Shown: positions 58,383 to 64,000 of the stretch, in pieces
How positions within the stretch are numbered: position 1 is the stretch's first letter
How the letters are laid out: each line of letters starts with the position of its first letter
Assembly (NCBI GenBank): GCA_963693085.1
Contig: OY856413.1
Coordinates: 467,588,379 to 467,652,378 of the forward strand
From: Alisma plantago-aquatica
Lineage: Eukaryota; Streptophyta; Magnoliopsida; Alismatales; Alismataceae
Length of the DNA: 64,000 nucleotides
Direction: 5' to 3'
The notes under the pieces: model-generated
What the model was told of the DNA's origin: nothing
Seen by the model: the letters and a program-made list of their open reading frames with translations, nothing else
Database searches by the model: none
Made by a program: the position numbers and the translations under genes

Positions 58383-59117
58383 CATTTAAAGGATATTGTG
58401 TGATACATAGTCTCTTCCCTTGGAATCAGATGAACTTTGTATTTGGATTGTAGCCAAATATTCATTTTGTCTTGTTATAAGTGTGAGACACTGAGTAGAC
58501 ACAATCTATGATAATTAAAAGATATATGAGAATAAATACCTAAGTTGAAATTTAATGGCATAGCCTAGGGTTGGAGATGTTACCTCAAACTTATATAGTG
58601 AATAATAGGTTGGAAACCTAGGTGAAAAGGTAACCACTAAGTGAAATTAAAATCACGCATGAAAATAGGTAATCACCAAGAAATGACATCATGTATATAC
58701 TAAGGATGTGGATATACCTTGAATTGAATTCAGGTATAAATCTTAATAGTAATGTGAGGAGTTTTGTGTATCAATAAAGGATGTGAAAGAAATATAAGAA
58801 GGGTTGCTAAATCTAAGGTTTGAAATTAAGATGAGTTCTCGTTCACCTTAACCTTACCAAGTTCGAATTTTGTGGGGGGGGGAATATGTTTTTAAGACAA
58901 ATTATATAAATGAATTGATTTGTGAATTTATCTAATGGTATTATTGGTAAAATAATAATGTCCTTGTGGCACAGATTAAAGGATTCCTTTTTTAAAAAAA
59001 TAAAGGATTTTTGAAATGATGGATAACTGAAATACATGGTAATTATCTCATGTCCATCTCTTTGGATGACTAAGCCAAAATTTTTAGGACAAATTTCTTA
59101 TAAGAGGGAAAGGATTT
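58383..59117 (+). mobile_element. Element D internal region, 3' end with pol-end signature
   Basis: AT-rich non-coding DNA ending with TTTTTAGGACAAATTTC (about 59080-59096) and a purine tract AAGAGGGAAAGGA before the LTR. The signature is a mutated form of the one in A, B and C, which ties D to the same Ty3/gypsy group. Confidence 0.65.
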
Positions 59118-60122
59118 TGTAAACAAGTTTTTCCCATGTTTTAATATGATTGTTTGAAAATAATATAATATAAAGGACACATAATAAATATGATTCTCTA
59201 TGTGTCTTGTTAGGAAATTATGGATTGAAAGTGTAAATACTCCATATGGGATGGACTTTGTCTAATTCATTGTTTTCAATAAACCATTAATAGATTTTGG
59301 ACAAAGAAAGAGAGAAAAAAATCAATAATAAAGAAATTTCTAAAGGCAATTCACATTGAATGTTTTAAACAAGGAATTATGTGGAATAATCTATAAAAGA
59401 GAGTTTTTGTGCATAAATGAAGGATAATTACCTTATGAATTGTTGAATAGTAGAATTATTGTATATTGGACAATCTTCCAAAAGAAAAATTAGTATATTT
59501 TGATAATTAAAAGAATAATTATCCATCCATTATTTCTAAGACAATGTTCAGGGAAACAATTAGTATGTTTTGATCTAACCTTTGGTATACTCAAAAATAA
59601 TAGTGGAAAGATGAGGATTCTAGAATTAAGAGAAAAAGGATACTCCATAAGATAACAATATGGTTTTAAATAATGTTAAAAGGAGAAAGTTTTCTATAGA
59701 AAAGATATCCCAATAAAATCCCACAATTAGATAAAAGTTGGGAAATATCTTTATTAGTTCTTATATAAGATTTACCAAATTTGTGGAAAGGAGAGAGAAA
59801 GAATAATCAAATTACTCAATAAAGTGCCATATGTGTTCCTTTTTGGCTTTTAATGTGAAGTTGGTATTGTAAGGAAGGGAACACGTGAAGGTCATAAATG
59901 GATATATGTCACCCCATTGGAAATATTTTAAATGATCTCTTTTGGACAACTATATGTACTTCCATGAGTTTTTGTAGTACTTATGGGAAAAAGGAAGAGT
60001 TTAGTAAAAAGGGAAAATATTAGGGGAAAGTAACAAGGAGTCTTGTAGTTGTGTATATGACAATGAACAATGATGTTGGAAAGTAATTAAGAGAAAGAGA
60101 AGAGAATAAACAAGTCTTTCTA
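59118..60122 (+). mobile_element. 3' LTR of D, segment 1
   Basis: Aligns with 23287-23800 and then with 31477-31970, without element C between them. Contact with LTR G2 comes at 60123. Confidence 0.8.
59617..59621 (+). other. Empty insertion site corresponding to element C
   Basis: A single ATTCT within GAGGATTCTAGAATTAAG. In the 5' LTR the same place reads GTATTCT, element C, then ATTCTAGAATTAGG. Confidence 0.88.
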
Positions 60123-62159
60123 TGTATGCCCAGAGAGCCATCATATGATAATTGTAATGACATAGCTAGTAAATGATTTCATCAATAATAAAGGCAATCT
60201 TCCAATTTATTTTGTTATTCAGTTATGAGATAATGATTTAATACAATAAATGCTTAAAGAATGATATTACTCAATGACGTATGTCTTCGGGTTGAGGACC
60301 TAAATGATGAGATCATACAAATGTCAAGAGTATATGCATTCTTGTTATGTCCCTAGTCATTTGTTATTTGGGAAGGATAATAGACAGAAATAACACTTAA
60401 GACTAGAGTGTGCATTGGTTGATGACAGAATCTCATTAGTCACAATATGTGATATCAAACCAAGCACATAGATACTTATTAGAGAACAATGTATCAGACA
60501 GACCCACCTTGAGACTGACACATGAAAACCATGACTGTCAGAGTTATTTCACAAAGTGATGGTGGTAATTGTGGTTCTTAGACCTAAAGTCACTACACTC
60601 ATCACATGTCGTTCGGTGTGCTTTGACATCATCCATTGTGATCCTGAATAAGGGTTGATATAAAGGTGGTTCTTGGGTGAATTGTGAAACATGAGGATGA
60701 CTGTGAGTGATGTAGATGAGATTTGTCCCTCCTATATGAGTATGATATCCTGGCCACTTGATAAGCGAGACTGAGAAATGCATGGCAATGCTGATGTGAG
60801 TCAATATGTGATATTGTGCTTACACGTATCTTAGACAGACTTCTCCAGTTTAGGGAACATGGATTGAATGTTGAAGGGGATGACGATTCCATGACTCAAG
60901 TTCAATTTGGATATCAGAGACAAAGGAACTATACATTCACTATAACACCAGTCACAGATGATAGGTTAAGTTGTTCTCTGAATTCTCCAATTACTTGGGT
61001 AGCAATGAGGTCTTGCTACATACCAATCATTGCTTGTGAAATCATAATACGATTATGATTATCACTAACAACGTAAGGTGGAGCCTATAGGGTCACACAC
61101 ATAGGATGCGATTGGAATAGGAGTATAATTATGGATGTGATTGGAAATGTTCTGAATCAAATTGATTTCTAAAATGTTTAGGTAATCTCCTATAATAATA
61201 TTGGAATATAATCTAAGTTAATTGATTCAAGTGTTTAAGCCAATTAATTTGATTGCATTGCTAAGTAAGCTAGTTGATCCAAAGTGATTAACTAGAGATG
61301 GATAATGAAAAATAATTAATCAATTAATATGATTATTTGGATTAATTAGTTGATTCCAAATAATTCTTTTAGTGGTCGACGAGCGGCTTATTTTATTGCA
61401 GTCACAATCTTTTATTTTTCGAGGATTTTGAAAAACCCTGCTTCCTTTTCTCAACTACTTATAGGGGTATGATGACCAGTCTTTTGGTTAATGCTAATAT
61501 GCTCATGTTGAGGTTACACTCTTGTAAGAAATCTAGCCATCATCATCTACAAGTAAGAGAGAAGGAGAGAAACCAATGCTATTACATCGTCAAGCACATG
61601 ATTGTTCCTTCCAATCAGCTTAAGGGAGCACGATGTGGATTATCAATCCATCTACATGGATAAAGTACAGACACATACATTGTTGTGATTACGTTCGGAG
61701 GATGGCTGAGGACTATGTGTACATTCTAAGAGCGATGCACATCACCACACCGAGGGACATCACTAGACTTGCTCTGGGATGAGGTATATCCCACACAACC
61801 TCTTTTCGAATATGTTGTTGTCAATGAGATCCTCGAGTAGGGTATGTGGAGAAAATTTTATTACTTCTGTTACGCTTGTCGCCTCCACAAAGTCCAACAA
61901 TAGTATTAGATCCACACCAATCTATGACATATTTAAATTAATTTTGATATGATGATATTTTTATATCATTTTCTACAGTTGCATATGATCAACCTTAAAC
62001 TGTTATTGTACATATCTGATTTAATTCCACATGAACCACAATCCTATTTTTTTACTTATCGGATGTGGTCGACTATAGATCCCCACACAGGGCGTTGTCC
62101 CTATGTACCCTTCCTTGTTTGCGTGGGAGTTAAAAATGTTTAATGGGGAATGCCCCACA
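60123..62159 (+). mobile_element. LTR G copy 2 (sense)
   Basis: Starts TGTATGCCCAGAG and aligns for about 1 kb with the reverse complement of 36270-37251. After about 61140 the similarity is no longer clear. CTACTTATAG near 61463 could be its TATA box. The right end is placed at CCCCACA (62159) only because of the CA terminus; no target duplication supports it, and the true end may lie nearer 62490, where LTR D resumes. Confidence 0.5.
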
Positions 62160-63621
62160 TTAAAAAGACTACAATTTTAATATGTATATATAGATATACA
62201 TATAAAACAAACATGTCACCTTTAAAATGTGTTTTATGTGGTGAATGTTTGCATGGTTATGGCCTAGAACCCCTTTTGTGAATGTTATGAATGGATGTAT
62301 ATGATTGTGTTAGGATCCTTTTGTATAAGTATTTGGATGGCATGCTGAGCCTCATCTTTTATCTTAAAGTGTAATTAATTCTATTCCTTCTCAACTCCCC
62401 TCAAATGTAACTCAAGGTTCTCCCTTTTACACATGATATAATAGAAATATGAATAGATTTATTTTGAATAATTTGAGAAAAAGAGGCAACTTAAAGTCAT
62501 TAAGACGATACTCATGATAAAATAATATGGTAGATTTGATATTCATGGAAACACCTAATATGAATTAGGGTTCTTAAAGTCATTAAAAAAGATAATCATA
62601 GGAATTAGGATTTCGAAGTGCAATCCCAATGATAACTCAATACTAAGGTAGCCTAAACCGTAGGTTAGGACCCAATTAGGGTTTAATCTATTTTATGAAT
62701 TTGATGTGATAGTGACACGTTTGGATTTACATACATGTAGACTAAATTATTCGATTCTTCTTTGCTTGATTGGATCTTTTGACTGGTTGATTGAATCTAC
62801 TTGAAGTATAATTGTATAATATGCATGGCTTACTATCAAGGTATGTGGTTACGCCTATGGCTACTCTCGTTAGTTTGCTGATGTTTTTTGAGGATTTTTG
62901 GACTGATTGCAAATTAAACAATTGGATTTTAATTTAATTCCTACAACTCATAAAGTCACTATGGATATCACATTATATGAACATGACTAGCTCAAATCCT
63001 ATGCCACTCCAGATGTATGAAAATAAAAGGAAAATGATGACTAAGCCCCTGGGGTAGAGGATCATCGAAGCTTAACACCTGGATGGGGAAGACTGATATG
63101 GCACCTAGCACCTAGGGGGAGAAGATGGCATATGTCCACTATAGGGACAAAACCCTAGAGGGGTTTCACACAGGTCGAATAGATCATGGTTGTGTACTTG
63201 TAATGAAAATGTAAATTTTGATCCTCTAACGTAATTGTTGTGAATATGTTGTTACACTTAAATGTAAATATTTTATTTTCTCCAGATACATATATATCTT
63301 GATATACTAATCATTTTTTTGACTCACGACATTATAGGTACATGCAAAGTTTAGACATGATAAACTAGATGAAATGACATGAAGGAATTACTCTATGCAA
63401 GGAGGATTAGCTTGACACTTCTTCTCTATATACAGTTCAACAAAAGAAATTTATGCAACTCTTTAGAAGAGCATTTTGTAAAACATTATATGAATTAATG
63501 GAAATTATTTGATATTTTATATTGTTTGGTAAAATCTGAATCCTTGGAAAAAAATTAGGTAATGGCTCTCAATTTTAAGGCCTTCCTTAATTGGGGGTTG
63601 CTGAAAAGTAAGGTTGTTATG
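62160..63621 (+). mobile_element. 3' LTR of D, segment 2
   Basis: From about 62490 it aligns with 33100-34250, for example the block around GACTGGTTGATTGAATCTAC (62780; 33414). The short part before 62490 is not matched. It ends GTTATG, where the 5' copy has GTTACA. Confidence 0.7.
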
Positions 63622-64000
63622 AGTGCAGTCAGAGTAGATCCTTGGAAGGTGCTCAACATGTACATATAGGAATTCCTAGTTAAGTAATGTAGTAGGCATA
63701 CCTAGATGAATAGTTTATCGGCCATGGCTTTATCAGATCTTTCCTATAATAAGTATTTCTATATGTGACCTTAGCACTAGGAAAACCGGTGTATGTAAGT
63801 CATGCTTTGAACAAGTTGTCATTGAATACACATGCTTCTCAAAAATTATACAATGTCATCAAAATTTCTTGGGGATTGTGGTCTAATAAGATCCTAGGAA
63901 GGTGCATTGTACATATGTGAATTCCTATATGAGTAATGTATTAGGAAGTTTTGGATGAGTAATGCATTATCCATCACTCTATCTAATATTTGTTGTACTA
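63622..64000 (+). repeat. Tandem repeat J, right half
   Basis: Continues the unit broken at 23286. The markers TAGATCCTTGGAAGG (63639) and AAGATCCTAGGAAGG (63891) are 252 bases apart, and the marker TAAGTCATGC is at 63795. The array runs off the window. Confidence 0.8.

Larger units (their letters stand above)
23287..63621 (+). mobile_element. Element D: about 40-kb nested LTR retrotransposon
   Basis: The oldest and outermost element of the nest. Its 5' LTR (23287-34250, interrupted by C) ends GATCGTTACA and is followed by a PBS variant (34253-34264). Its 3' LTR starts at 59118 after a TTTTTAGGACAAATTT signature and a polypurine tract. The two LTRs align in both outer segments (23300-23790 with 59120-59610, and 33100-34250 with 62490-63621). 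It sits inside tandem repeat J: the five flanking bases ATTGT (left) and AGTGC (right) are a decayed duplication, and the repeat continues in phase across the insertion. After the nested elements are subtracted, only about 4 kb of internal DNA remains, without a recognisable gag or pol. Confidence 0.8.

Noticed and set aside
60544..60892. Antisense ORFs resembling the one at 36558-36755
   Set aside because: The similarity reflects the shared LTR G DNA. Frames differ in length and are broken between the copies.

Overview
This window is nuclear DNA from a seed plant, most likely an angiosperm with a large, repeat-rich genome. The species cannot be read from the sequence. I found no credible host gene, no rRNA or functional tRNA gene and no CRISPR array. 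Nearly everything that can be identified is layered retrotransposon DNA. The main classes are long-LTR Ty3/gypsy elements (PBS TGGTATCAGAGC, pol-end signature TTTTGAGGACGAAAT, LTRs of about 2.9-3.6 kb), one Athila-type Ty3/gypsy element with a tRNA-Asp-type PBS, two LINEs with apurinic endonuclease and reverse transcriptase remnants, and a Copia-like or unclassified LTR in two opposite copies.

Layout. 1-13724: a tandem LTR-internal-LTR-internal-LTR array of family A; its third LTR is split by a complete non-autonomous element B (5787-13663, 5-bp target duplication GATTC). 13725-16545: a badly decayed antisense LINE. 16796-19678: an antisense solo LTR (H). 19679-22464: unclassified DNA with an unusually CpG-rich block and a tRNA-like SINE head. 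22465-23286 and 63622-64000: two halves of one array of about 250-bp tandem repeats. The array is split by element D (23287-63621), a roughly 40-kb nest.

Inside D: the 5' LTR is split by element C (23801-31471, duplication ATTCT), which has 3.2-kb LTRs and encodes only a decayed gag. The internal part of D holds an antisense LTR G, then a full-length antisense LINE (39662-58369, 13-bp duplication). That LINE's ORF1 is cut by the Athila-type element F (44689-57654). The 3' LTR of D carries a second LTR G in sense orientation and also preserves the empty site into which C inserted in the 5' LTR. The order of events is therefore: D, then C and the LINE, then F.

Element F is the most complete element (gag, protease, RT, RNase H, integrase, then an ATHILA-type ORF), although stops and frameshifts break it. 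Its most unusual property is a set of short near-palindromes, GTCGAT-NNN-ATCGAC. They occur in both LTRs and again between pol and the ATHILA ORF. They come in pairs whose start-to-start distance is 19 or 21 bp in every complete pair I could read. The internal cluster is followed directly by a TATA box and then the ATHILA ORF. This looks like a regulatory or protein-binding array and is the best candidate here for an undescribed system.
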